Positions 1 to 11,673 of a DNA stretch of 64,000 nucleotides are shown piece by piece. The stretch spans positions 79,747,341 through 79,811,340 of the forward strand of contig OV884015.1 of NCBI GenBank assembly GCA_930367205.1, in the 5' to 3' direction. The notes under the pieces are model-generated. The model did not search any database. It had not been told where the DNA came from and worked only from the letters and a program-made list of their open reading frames with translations. The first letter of the stretch is position 1; each line of letters opens with the position of its first letter. Source of the DNA: Acanthosoma haemorrhoidale. Lineage: Eukaryota > Arthropoda > Insecta > Hemiptera > Acanthosomatidae. Both the position numbers and the translations under genes were made by a program.

Positions 1-2230
1 TATTCTATATTTTTACATATTTACAATGACTCCACGGCAACCGGTGATACATCGTTCACATTCATGTAATAACTGTTTCGCTCATATAATTCTTGATATA
101 AAAACTTTCATGAGAGAAAGCAATACAAAATATACATTAATTTGAAGCATTATTGTACCCATAGTCAAATGCAAATAGAACTGATCTCAAAATTCTTCAA
201 ATATTTTAATATGATACTTAAATTTAATTCATCTCTTTAATTTATAGGACAAAAGTTAGTTAATAATTTGCAATCATATTGTATCTGCATGCATGAATAT
301 TTGTAATAGCGTAAATCATTTGTATATGTTTTTTTTTTATTTTTTTTTTTAAGGGATAAAATACCTAAATAGCAATCGTAAAATAAACTAAACATATTTT
401 TAAGTATGTCGGGAGGCAGAACAGTCAAAAGAGTCGTAAAAATCCCAATTAAATCCGACTTTGAGTTTAATTGCCTTCGTAAAATTGCGGATGACTTCCT
501 AAACTGGGCAACGCGCCAAGGTTAAAAAGGCGCGGAATAGCTCCAAGCATTTTCTCAGAATTTTATTGATTACAAAATGACGAAAGGAAAAAAAAAAACG
601 AAATGGAATTAATGAATAATCTATATGTATTATACTTTGCAATGTGCCAAACACCACAGCCAACTCATAGTTGTTAGCCCCACCATACACAGTTGGTAAA
701 CGGCTGGTCTTGTACATCATACGTAATCATACCATGTACATATTATTGGACGTTGGTGAAAGTATTGGCGGATGTTACTATACGGCCAACTCTTAAGCCA
801 AACAGGCAAAGAAAATACTGTCTTAAATGAATGTCTACTTTGGTGCTAAATATGGAGAAAAGTTATGAAGGGTGTTGGGTAAGGAAAAGTTTGTAGAGGA
901 AGGTACCAGGAAAGTATTTGTGATATGATGGTATTTTTATTTATATATATACATTAATTTATATATAAGGGATAATAATTTCAATAGGGAAACGACAAAA
1001 AAACAGAAAATATTGATTTCCTCTGTACCAAAAGGACGAACGTTTATTGTTTCTTATTTTTAATTAAGAAAACTATCCATAACATTCTTACAAACTCTTC
1101 TTGTAACAAAAATAAACGGCATTAAAGTTTATTCTTTAATTAATGTCACCCTTTTTTAAGGTTTCAACCACTTTAAGAAAACAATTTAATAATCACTGTA
1201 CTCTTTTTCGCTATGTTGCACTCTCCTCTTTCCACAGCTTTCTTAAACACTGTCACCTAAAGATGATTCAACAGGCGCGAATAACGCGTTCGTAAATGTG
1301 CGGCAAATTCGAATTAAATAGATACATTATCTTTACATATATGTACATAATACAATGTAATAAGTACATATACACTATATATGCATACATATACATTTAA
1401 AAAGGAATGCTCCATCGTCGCAAATCCATACTTTTTTCTTGCAAACTACAAACTGTACCTTAGCCAACAATCTGCATAGCTATTCTCTGTATGTAGCACC
1501 AAATAAGGCGTTCATTTACACCAAACCTGGTCTCGGCAATCCATCTCATTTACCTTTCCCCATAATCTACAATACTACGCAATTCCTTAGCAATATACTT
1601 CTGCACTCACCGTCTCCATTCACCACCCTCCTTCATTAAATGAGTTCAAATCAAGATTATTGATTTTTAAAAACTCAATTATATAATATAGGTTACTATT
1701 ATGCAGCAGTACATATCTGCTTAGGCTTTTTTTTTTTTTAAGTGCGAACCCAGGTATAAAAACTCATCTATTTCTGAATCCACGATTGTGTAATAGTGAG
1801 TGTAATTGTGTAGTTATTTTATTTTTATTTCACTAGCAAATTTTTGTTTTGTTTTCTTGATATTGTATTGCTTGACATTTATTTAATTAAATATGGTAAC
1901 TAAATATATGTCTTTTATGTATGTACGTATATTTTTTTTTTATAAGTACATTGTACATTGAAGCGGATACTGATACTGTCAAAGAACCCACTTTTTGTTA
2001 TAATTTGTATTATAGTCATAATAAAGATATTATTATTATATATTACTACTAGATCTATGTACCTAATTTATACCTGTTTAACGTACCTGAGCTTATCTTA
2101 TATAATCATTTCATTAATTACATTCATCAGTAATTAACAAGGTATCAAGCCTTAGCATCTATCAACGACTAGTGTTAGCGATACGATCAACTAGGGTTTG
2201 TATTTCTTTACAATTAAGTTGTATTTTCAT
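1..2230. other. AT-rich intergenic DNA, no gene seen
   Basis: This stretch is AT-rich, with poly-A/T runs and runs of TATA/ACAT-like simple sequence around 1320-1400 and 1900-2060. The open frames are short, of biased composition and resemble no family I recognise. No transposon ends, RNA genes or splice-bounded coding segments were recognised. Confidence 0.6.
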
Positions 2231-2500
2231 TTATTTATTTTTTATACTGTTACCAATCACCTCGATACTTTTAATCGACCATTGAATGAAAGGAAAAGCG
2301 CACAGCCGGTACGTTTGGGAAGGTTGGGCAAGTTCCGCTATAGGATTTACGCCCGTCTCCTGTAGGTTGAACATGAGGTTGCGTACATTCTCAACGCCAC
2401 CTTCGAAATAGGACAGCGTCCCACGACTCGGCAGCCTACGGCCCCGATGTCCTTTCCCCGCGGGACGCTCACAGACAAAAAGTCGCCAGCTCCTTTCCAT
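2231..2500 (-). other. GC-richer island with an unrecognised 89-codon open frame
   Basis: An ATG-started open frame of 89 codons on the minus strand sits in a patch clearly richer in G+C than its surroundings. It begins MERSWRLFVCERPAGKG and ends in a lysine-rich tail. I recognise no family. It lies just outside a LINE tail that starts near 2660, so it could be a fragment of an older element. A chance frame in a GC-rich patch is equally possible, so I do not call it a gene. Confidence 0.2.
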
Positions 2501-2659
2501 TCACCTGGCTCCTTCAGAGGCCAATGACAATCCCTTCTATAGCCCCATTCATATTTTGAATACTAGCAGCTATGATAGTACGCTTATTACACCAATGAAT
2601 GACACTTTAATAACATATACAAATATCCGTTCATTTGTTAATCAGTCGCTGTAGAGTTA

Positions 2660-3092
2660 TCAAGAATCAGGTGACGTTAGAAAAAGGCATACATTTTTTC
2701 CTCTTCACATCCCCTTGTTATTAAAAATTATGGAATTCAATATACATTCTATATAAATGAATCTATTGACAATCGGTCAATATTATATGTCCTGCAGCTT
2801 GGCTACATTTTATACCATTGTACACTACGATTTGCGATTGTTACAAAAGTATAATATAGATTATACATTCATTGTCTATACATGTTAAAAAAGTGACGGG
2901 GCTTACCTTATGAATCATAAAACTTAAAACTAACTTACATCTAACAAACAAAATCTTGACCTAATTTTCCCCGACAGTCTGTTGCCATCGATGCGGGATG
3001 GCGGGTCCTAGTGTTAAACACTTGGTTTGTTAGGTGCTGCAACGAGTCGAAAAACATGATGTGTCATCGGCGGATGAAAAAAGGAATACAGG
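2660..3092 (-). mobile_element. LINE family A, 5'-truncated 3' tail
   Basis: On the minus strand this runs from the end of a LINE reverse-transcriptase ORF (3085 down to about 2965) into a 3' UTR that ends near 2690 beside a T-run, read as its poly-A tail. The UTR is shared with copies at 8325-8662 (+) and 30235-30430 (-), recognisable by the block GTAGCCAAGCT(G/C)CAGG and a TTATTAAAAATTATGG-like end. The coding part matches the C-terminus of family B copies but its reading frame is broken. It is directly abutted, or interrupted, by the family B tail that starts at 3093. Confidence 0.75.
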
Positions 3093-3655
3093 ATTTTTTT
3101 TTTTTTTTTTTTTTCATAGCCCCTTTAAATTTACAGATAATTATAGATCCTCAGGCGAATCTATTTACAAATTATTTTGTATTTCCTGTAGCATCACTAC
3201 ATTATACACAGGTTTTGTTATTTTATAGAAATTATATAATGAATAAACAAGTATAATGATATACATTCTACGTGACTTGACTAAACTGACTAATAAGGTG
3301 ATGGGGCTCACCTTTTTGATCAACCTTAAAACTAATTCCTATCCCAACTTTTCCCCGACAGTCTGTTGCCATCGATGCGGGAGGGGTGGTGGGGTCATAG
3401 TATTAAACACTGGAATTGTCAGGTGCTGCAACGAGTCAAAAAACTTAATGTGTCTCCGGCGGATGAACTCACCCACCGACGGCACACCAAGCAACGGGTG
3501 CAGGTCAGCGTTCTTCAACCTCTCGAAAGAGGTATGTCGGACCACTTTTCGCATGATTCCATTCTGGAAGTGTTGGAGACATTTGGCTGTATTGTCAGTC
3601 AAGTGGGTAAATAGCGGGGCACCGTACAGCTTTCTATCTATATATCTAAGATCTA
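3093..3655 (-). mobile_element. LINE family B, 3' end with reverse-transcriptase ORF C-terminus
   Basis: A 5'-truncated non-LTR retrotransposon on the minus strand. Poly-T at about 3094-3114 is the poly-A tail, followed by a 3' UTR to about 3340. The frame at 3602-3339 then encodes the C-terminus of the ORF2-type protein: the TDNTAKCLQHFQNG segment, LHPLLGVPSVGEF, and an end in PLPHRWQQTVGEKLG. This tail, located after the RT domain, is typical of Jockey/R1-like LINEs. RT and endonuclease domains are absent. Nearly the same sequence occurs at 19574-20060 (+) and 22240-22500 (-). The 3' UTR holds a hairpin at 3295-3314. Confidence 0.85.
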
Positions 3656-5388
3656 ATCTAATACAGGATGAAATTCAAGGTGTAATTTATTTCTATTATT
3701 ACAATCTCTACGAGATCGCAGCGCTACAGTCCACAATACCTGCATAAAACTTTACTTTCACCAACACTATGAATTCATCCCTCCCACCGTGAGGCAGTTG
3801 TTTTATAAATCCAAATTTACCGAGATCTTAAGGGTAATCTGCCCTTGACCAAAGGTAATTAGATTAAATAGTAACTAGTATACATGTTAAAAAGATAAAC
3901 CAAACTTTCCAATTCCGGAGAGTGGTATTTACAATATGGAAGAGCTGTAATAAAAATGAGATAGCAGTAGGTACAATAAAACTAGAGGTGTAATTGGAAA
4001 AATACAGGATGTGATTGTAAGAGCTATTTGTGAAGGTGTATTATTATTTTTGTTTTCGGCCTGAAAGAAGTGGGCGAAGAGGTGGTTGTGAAACGTGTTT
4101 ACTCCACCTGCTGGCTCTCAATCACGGGAGCACCAGCACCTTATTTGTGGGGGACAGGCCTCAGATATTCCGGCTGAGCTTTATTGCACCACCCTGCCTA
4201 CACCTCCTCAGGACAATACATCTTTCTTTCAACCTTGCTTTTTTTCCCCTTTATCGCAGCGCATCACTCCATCAGTGTCGCCTAGCGTCATAAATAGTGG
4301 ACAGTTCACCTCCTTGAGGGGATTAATCGCACTCGCTCGTGTAATAACCGCTATTTAGAAGTCACTCCTCGAAGGCTGTTTAATAGACTTGTTAGCATGA
4401 TTTATAATACTGCCTACTCTCAAGTTTCACTTGTCCTCATTCGAATACTTAAAGTAGCCTTTTTTTTTTTTGTCTTTTTTTTAAAATAGAAACACCGGAA
4501 CCTAATTCAAAAACAGTGCGTAAGAGAAAAGTTAGTGCTGAATCAAAATATCATAATTTCTTTGACATAAAATTGACTTGAAAAGCATTATTAGTTGAGA
4601 TGATAATTATGTAAAATTCCTATAACATAATTGTCTATCTAAATTAGATCGTGAAGCCACCGGCGTTGGTGTCATGGAGGACTCTAACCGGATAAGGAGT
4701 TGACAATATCATTTGGGTAGGTTTTCATGGAATTTTAAAAATCTTGAGGGTATTAGGACAAGCATTGGTGTACGCCATGAACATAAATATTATAATTTTT
4801 AGCAGGGAACTTCCTCTGAGACTCAAGAATAGACAGTATACCCTCAATAAAACGTTTTGGGGAGTTCAAGAGAAAAGTTGAGTGGAAGGCGAAAAGAGAG
4901 GTACGTTTGTATGCAAGTTGCCAGAACTAAATTGGCTAATGATAATTACCCAATATTTATTGGGTTTGTCAGTACTAAAACCCTCTCTGACCCGTCATAT
5001 AATCAAGAAGGCTTAAATTTTACATTAGATTTTTCAGCTTTTGCGGCGTTTTCTAGAGAAACGGTGAACTTTAGGAATATTTTTTATAAAATAAAAGATG
5101 TAAAGAATTTAAAAATAAACAATTTGAGACCAATAAATTTTTTTAAGACTCATCGTTGGAGAGAAATGGACAATTTACTGGTCAAATGTACGATGCGCAA
5201 GCGATTTAGCACCCCCTCCCGCTCTTGCCAACACCGGCACCGGGTTTTTTCCACCCCTTCCTTGAGGGTACCCTTTTTCTACCCTCCCGATTCAAATCAA
5301 AAGAGAAATCGCGGTACGGTTTTTTTTTTTGCATACTTCAGGTCCTTTCGTATCTCCGGACCAATGATTTGTTTGATGTTCGAAGGTA
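3656..5388. other. Intergenic DNA without recognised gene
   Basis: Mostly AT-rich. A GC-richer patch at about 4040-4330 has two overlapping 87-codon frames, neither recognised. The open frame from 4857 to 5510 has no ATG at its start (it opens at TTG), is of mixed low-complexity composition and runs into the mariner element, so it is not accepted as a gene. Confidence 0.55.
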
Positions 5389-6211
5389 AAGGGTGTCCCA
5401 GAATTAATTTAAGATTTGATTTAAATAGAAAACATAATCGGGCAACTGGCCTCGATGTCTTTGCTCATACGCACTCTTTTGTCGAAATGTTCCATGATCA
5501 TTTGGCATAAATGTGGTTGAATTTCGTTGATGCAGCGTTGAATTTCCTCTTTTAATGCACGGGCGGATGTGGGCTTGTTGACATACACCTTTGACTTCAA
5601 ATAACCCCATAAAAAAAAAATCTAAAGGTGTTAAATCACACGATCTAGGGGGCAAATTCTGATCACCGAAACGAGAGAGTACACGACCTGGAAATGTCTC
5701 ATGCAATATTTGAATTGTTTTATGGGCTGTATGGCATGTGGGACGATCTTGTTGAAACCACATATTGGCCACATCAATATCATCCAATTTCAGCACAAAG
5801 AACTGTGTTTACGACGCCGAATTGATGTTCCTGGATTTTCAACAGCACTCTCACGCACTGCTTCGATATTGACATTTGAACGGCTTGTTTTTGGACGACC
5901 ATTGTGTTTAGTGTCTCCAACTGGTCCAGTCTCCCAAAATGTTTCAATTAATCTCTTCACAGTTGATGAAGTCAAAATACTATTCCGACCATATTTTGTA
6001 TGAAATTTTCGAACTGCGGCCGCCAAACTTTTATTATTTCTTTTTTAAGATAATGTTCAACAATAAATAGACATTGTTCTATCGTGTAACGGTCCATTTT
6101 TACTGACCCTAAACTGTCAGCTGTCAAATTGTTGTTTTTTTTAGGGTTGCCAGCACTTTACTCCACAAATGGCGGCAAATTCAAATCTTGCGTTAATTCT
6201 GGGACACTCTT
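5389..6211 (-). mobile_element. mariner-like DNA transposon, internally deleted, TIRs and TA target duplication
   Basis: An 823-bp element is bounded by inverted repeats of about 31 bp with four mismatches. The left end starts AAGGGTGTCCCAGAATTAA; the right end, reverse complemented, starts AAGAGTGTCCCAGAATTAA. TA dinucleotides at 5387-5388 and 6212-6213 are the target duplication expected of Tc1/mariner. The inside carries a transposase relic on the minus strand. At 823 bp it is shorter than autonomous mariners (about 1.3 kb), so it has lost internal sequence and is non-autonomous. Confidence 0.9.
5404..6097 (-). pseudogene. mariner-like transposase remnant
   Basis: The decayed transposase reads from an ATG at 6097 (MDRYTIEQCLFIVEHYLKK, an N-terminal helix-turn-helix start). 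It shifts frame near 6026 into AAAVRKFHTKYGRNS...GRPKTSRS, the second DNA-binding helix and linker. It changes frame again near 5796 to the C-terminal catalytic half: MWFQQDRPTCHTA carries the second acidic residue and PPRSCDLTPLDFFFMG the third. The segment with the first catalytic aspartate is missing between these parts, which explains the short element. With at least two frame breaks and a lost catalytic block it cannot encode active enzyme. Family membership is clear from the WFQQD and PPRS-DLTPLD motifs. Confidence 0.88.
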
Positions 6212-6213
6212 TA

Positions 6214-8324
6214 CTAGCTGTCACCCATAGCTCTAGTCTGTAGGTACCGAATTCGTTTTATTAACTGTTTGTACAATCGCAGTTTTTTCCCTAGTGTGAC
6301 TTATTATTTCATGAAAGAATATTAAAAGGAACACTTCATATTTTTTGGTAGGGGAGCTATATAATTATTTTGAAAGTATAATTGTTCGGACGCCAGTTGT
6401 AAAACATCAAAAGACCACTGGGACAAAATAGCGCCCAATAACTTGAGATTTCCTAAATGATTGTTTTTAGGAGTTTTTTTTTTTTTACTTCTCATCAGGT
6501 AAAACTTTTACGAAAGATAATAATCTCTCTCCTCTATATGAAACGGAGGTTACCGGTAAATATGGAATGCAGTTTAATTGTGGCAGCTTCAATGAGTTAA
6601 CATAATTATAAACCACAACACATATTCATGATTTCGAGCTCATTAATTTAATATCCTAGTTAATATGCTAAAAAAAATTTCATGATCATTATTATTGTTC
6701 ATGTAGCAGTTATTACTTAAAGGGGCACCAAAATGAACTGCCATGCACAATATCAAGCGATTGTGTAAAAATTTCGAATACGTGTAAGTGATAGTTTTAA
6801 TGATTTTTGTAATTATTAATAATAAGTTTTAAGAAATATTGTTGTTATCCAGGATGCCAAGAACTTTAATTTTATTCAAAGTTGTATAAAATTTATTAAC
6901 TTTTTGATACGAACTAATTAATTATTGACACTCATGTTTTATGAAAACTTTTACATTTTTCATGATTTCCTTAGAACAGCCACGCAATCATACAGACAAA
7001 AACTTAAGGTTTGCTGCTTCAGTTTGAAAACCAACTAGACCTCGAAATAGCGGTAAGGGCGGTCGTACTGTTGTTTTTTGCAATCATTAAAAATTGGATC
7101 GTGATTTTTTTGAATAGAATACAAATTTTTTTTTTATATGAAGGAAGTCTTATAATGGTTGTAAAATATTCAATTGGATAGTTAGAAGTTCAGTTCGTGG
7201 GTAGCACTTCAGCTCCCATGTTTCCTTTGGTGGATTCTCTAGTAACAACACAAGCCCACGCTTTGCATTCAAACTACCAATAGTTGCACAACGCTTACGT
7301 ACAACTTTGAAATTTAAATTCACTGAAGATCCGAAATGGACGAAAAATTTTGAATCAGTTGCGATAAAAATGCTGACGTATTTTTCATTCGGATCAACAT
7401 TAAAATTTGTATATAGAATAGTAAAAAGGGTCGTGATCACTGCGAAAAGATTTTACATACGTTAAAACATAAAGTTTGAATGAACAATATTTTTCTCAAG
7501 TGTCTCCCAAACTACTGCCCGACTAAAAATAGCACATTGGATTGTAGCTATCACTGTTTAGAACTGATATTAAACAACGTAGTGTGACCAAAAAAGAACT
7601 TGTCATAAAACTGATGCTATAAAAACTTTAAACGAGTTTGAGTTAAACTTTGAACGAGTAATGTATATTAATTTGTTTTTACATTATTAGGTTCGTATTA
7701 GCACCTGATGGCGACAGCTTAAAACGACCGAAAAAGTAAATGAAGATCTACTTGCACCGACTAAGAACTAAATTGAATTGAATTGGTAGCAAATTATAGA
7801 AAACAGCGAACTATTTTTCGAAAATTACGTGAAGAAGTTATAATGGTTTAATAATTATATGCACTACGTGAAGTTTTTTTTGCAGCCGGAAACTTAAATC
7901 TATATATTGTGGTGATATATTATATGAGTAGATTCGAGAATACTATTTTGATTGCTAAGCACCGCCAAGATGGTGTTCATCTTGTCACTGAGTAGTACTA
8001 TCACCACATATTTTGGGTCCTTATAGTGCTTAAAGGCTTATAGTGTTTTGGGACCATCAGGTCATACAGAACAGTCTATTCCGAAAGTACAACCCTCTTA
8101 GCCCTGTACCCAAACCTCCACCTCAACAAGGTGATATTTATTATGTCTGTAGTCTATAATTGCATAAGATCAAAGATATAATTTAATTTCGGTTGCTTTG
8201 ACTCGAATTATAGTTTAATTCCGGAGTGTTTCGGTTTTTGTGATTCATAATCAAACTCGTAACTGCGGATTTTATTGGACGCTTATTATTATTATTATTA
8301 GTATTATTATATTACGGACATCCG
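6214..8324. other. AT-rich intergenic DNA, no gene seen
   Basis: A 96-codon frame on the minus strand (7440-7150) resembles nothing I know and lies in low-complexity AT-rich sequence. A short ATT trinucleotide run occurs at about 8285-8312. No RNA gene or transposon end was recognised. Confidence 0.55.
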
Positions 8325-8662
8325 GGAACACCACGGACACCCCACCATCATTCCCACATCAATGGCCACAAAAGCGTTGGGGAAAAATAGGTTAAGGTAA
8401 AACTTAAAATAGTTTTACGTTTTATGATTCATAAGGTGAGCCCCATAATTTTTTTAACATATATATACAATGAATTTATAATCTATATTATACTTTTGTA
8501 AAAATTGCAAATCATAGTGTAAAATGGTATAAAATGTAGCCAAGCTCCAGGACATGTAATATTGACCTACAGCAAATAGATTCTTTTATACAGAATATAC
8601 ATATATTGAATTTCCAATCCATAATCTTTAATAACAAAGGATATGAATATTTTTTTTTTTAA
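8325..8662 (+). mobile_element. LINE family A tail, decayed
   Basis: On the plus strand the end of the LINE coding region (the CACCC..CATCAATGGC block equivalent to PLPHRWQ) is followed by a 3' UTR nearly parallel to the reverse complement of 2690-2960. It ends at an A/T-rich run near 8650. The coding part is mutated and short, so this is a 5'-truncated, old copy. The right arm of the UTR hairpin seen in sibling copies is destroyed here (about 8433-8450). Confidence 0.75.
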
Positions 8663-11442
8663 TTGGGACATCACAAATAGGAGCAGAGCTTGATTACTCC
8701 TTCATAAGTGAGTGGTTCGCAGAGAGTGGGGTTTTTCATGTTAAGTGTATCATTGACCGTGGTCAATCCATATCACAAGATGGTTAGAAAAAAATCTTTT
8801 TTTCTAAATTATTTTTAGTCCAACAAGATGTGATACAATAATTACATAACAATAGTAAGCAAACATGCAGAATGATATCTTCATCGCGAAATACTTTTAA
8901 TTGTCCACTTTAACTCCATAATTCAGCTCCATGGATGAGGCGGCAGTAATGAACTAGAAGTTCAGGTTTTCACTGGTTAAATCGTGCTTACCAATGAAGT
9001 CCCGTATCCTGCAGGAGAATCTCTAGCTGTGTTATTGAGGGATGGTGGTGAATGGGAAGAGCCGAGTAAAGCAGTCGTAATTGTATTTCATTGAGAACGG
9101 CTGTAATTAGGGGATGAAAAGTCGTGGCCCCGATGGATTACAGTAATAACGAAGGCTTGGCCGGGTATAAATCTGGTTCGCTCGGTGATTAGCCGAAGCG
9201 GGTGCGCTATCCGCCCTTCACTTATCCCCCTCCACTCAGCGTGTCACGCACGTCCTGTACCATTACAGCTCATCTGGAGAGAGGAACGGGCATAGGCAGG
9301 AGTGTACTCGTTCTCGACCGGGAGCTTTTTACTAGGATGATGGCGTGGCCAGTACGACGAGTCTTCAACTACAATGACCCCCCCCCCCCCCGCAAAAACA
9401 CATCCAAAGCCATTTGAAGGGTCAGGTATCCATTTTGCAGATGCCGAGTGGACTCCGGATATGTCATCCAATCTCGGGATTGAACCTTTAAGAATAGATT
9501 CGATCGGTGTTTTGGACACAGACCTTATAAATAAGGTAAAATAACTAAATGGCAAAGATTCTATCAATATTAAATTTAAGGAAAAAATATTTACAAATCT
9601 TGGATTCTCTCCCAATATAATTTTTTTTTTTTATTTATGTGACATCATCAGCCGACTTTTCCTATTCTTGCCTATTCAGTATACCTTGGAATTAAAATTC
9701 AGAACAAGAAACATTAATTTGTATATGTAGAAGACAATTACCCTTAATTAAAGAAAAAAAATATTGTTATATGAGTATAAATCTAAGTGTATCTGTTTTA
9801 AGTTTTTATCACAACAATCAGGAGATCTAACCTTGAGAAAATGTTTCTGCAAAACTACTTTATGCAACATACCATTATATTCCATCCACCTGTTTCTTGT
9901 GCACATACAGATCAGTAGTCATACTGGATCCACTAACCGGGCTCATTTCATACGAAGGCGGTAACTCCAAAATTATGTGACCTATCCGAATTCCGAAGTC
10001 GCTTAGTTCATTGGCATCCGGGTGGAATGCCGTCCCTATTCTCTTTTCACCCTGAGGGAAGATTCCGTTCCCATAGATGCTTCAAAACTGAAGTTGATAT
10101 ATTTTACGTCATGCCTTCAAAAAAAGTTCCTAGTTATATAAAAAATAAATAAAACAACCACCTGAGAAACAATGTTGAATGATCATATTGATTTTAATCA
10201 AGGTGACAAATGGATTTATTCTTTAATTCACTAAATCATACTTAATAACAGTAATGCATAATTAACTATTTAACAAAATGTGATTGAGGGAGCGTATTAT
10301 AACTATTAAACACACATTTGAATTGTAACTCTTGGTTTTTTCTAATCATTTCTCGTGAATTTAAGCAAATACTCGACTAGTGTAGTGAAAAAGCTGCCAA
10401 AATATGGGCTTTAATTAAATTACTATAAAATTAGTGAGGATAGCATTTTAACCAGACACGCGAGTCTTGCTCATAACATGAGTTGGCATTTTTCTTCACT
10501 CTAAAGGAAAAATTGTCTTCAAAATTTGATATTTTTTTTTACAAAGATTGAGCAGACGTGTTTATAAAATTTTGCTATCGTTATATTTGTTTACGCTGAG
10601 TTATCCGTGAAAACTTAAAACCCACTAAGTGATCACTCAGGTGGGTTCTATGGCACAAAAATGAACTGAACAAAAAAAAATATACAGGATTTAAAACAAA
10701 AAGAAATAAATAAACAGCAAAACTCTAATGTATGCCAAATCACAATACACTTTATTTAAAAAAAATTATACCCAATGGTAGTCCAGTTAGTTTTAAAATG
10801 ATTAAATAGCAATATTTTAATACCAGGCCTGATTAGAATAATTATGAATAAAATTTACTATTTCAACGAGTATTCGTAAAAAAAAATATGCAATGAAATA
10901 ATTTTAAAATGAATGTAAACCTCTAGGTATGAAATTAAAATTTAGCTAGGAAATTACTCCTTTAATTCTGAAATCGTAATTTCTGTTATTATAAATAGCC
11001 GTAATAATAAATAAATAAGGAGAAAACAATGTTGAGTGAATAATGGATTACAAATTTATATTCAAGTTGTCGAGGAAAGTCTAGGAGTGTTGAAAGATAG
11101 CCCCAAGGCGGTGATGCCAACGGTCCGTGCGACAGAGTCAAGAGGAGGATTGTGGTCGCCCAACTTGGCAATAATAAGTCGGTAGGCCAACGTTACCAAG
11201 TCAATCTGGTGATTTCAAGTACCAAGGGGAACAGTATCGTACAGCCGCAACTTCAACTGTCTTGACCCCAAGCCCCGACAACAAAGCCTCGTTCCCTAAA
11301 GCCCAAAGCATTATCTTTGGGTCCAGAGCTCACTCTTCCTTATTTACTGCTTCAAATTTATAGTTTTACAAAATATTTTTTGATTGCTATTAAAAAGGAA
11401 TCAAATAAATACATTTAATAACTAACATTTTAAGTTTTAATC
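8663..11442. other. Intergenic DNA with one CpG-rich island (about 9100-9420)
   Basis: Mostly AT-rich. The island at about 9100-9420 is clearly richer in G+C and CpG and includes a 14-C run at 9378-9391. Overlapping open frames on both strands there are not recognisable as protein families. The remaining sequence shows no feature I can name. Confidence 0.5.
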
Positions 11443-11673
11443 TTAAATACATGTCCGTACAGCGTGGGGGACTTCCCAAGACTCCGCTTTCTCTTCGCAT
11501 GTGGATTTGGGAGGTCTCTGGGCTGTCTGTAAATATTGTATGAATGAATGAGTGAATGATGAATTGTAAATATGGTATGAATGAGAGCGTTTATCGCAAT
11601 TACTGATTGCCTTATAAAAGGCAGATTGTAATTATAGCCCAATAAAGAGTATAGTATAGTTAAATACATGTCC
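11443..11673 (+). mobile_element. LINE-type 3' tail (family D) with 14-bp target-site duplication
   Basis: A 203-bp insertion (11457-11659) is flanked by the direct repeat TTAAATACATGTCC at 11443-11456 and 11660-11673. The inserted sequence matches the reverse complements of 16095-16392 and 32060-32350: a G-rich start (GCGTGGGGGACT), CTGTAAATATTGTATGAATG, and an end in GGCAGATTGTAATT then AATAAA. Variable-length target duplication and 5' truncation are signatures of target-primed reverse transcription. No coding capacity remains. The terminus is an AGTATAGTATAG-like repeat, not a long poly-A. Confidence 0.88.

Noticed and set aside
3339..3602. Independent small protein gene
   Set aside because: It is the C-terminal tail of a LINE reverse-transcriptase ORF, repeated elsewhere in the window.
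4857..5510. Open frame of 217 codons, plus strand
   Set aside because: It has no ATG at the start, has low-complexity composition, and its last third overlaps the terminal repeat and antisense of a mariner element. No known family.
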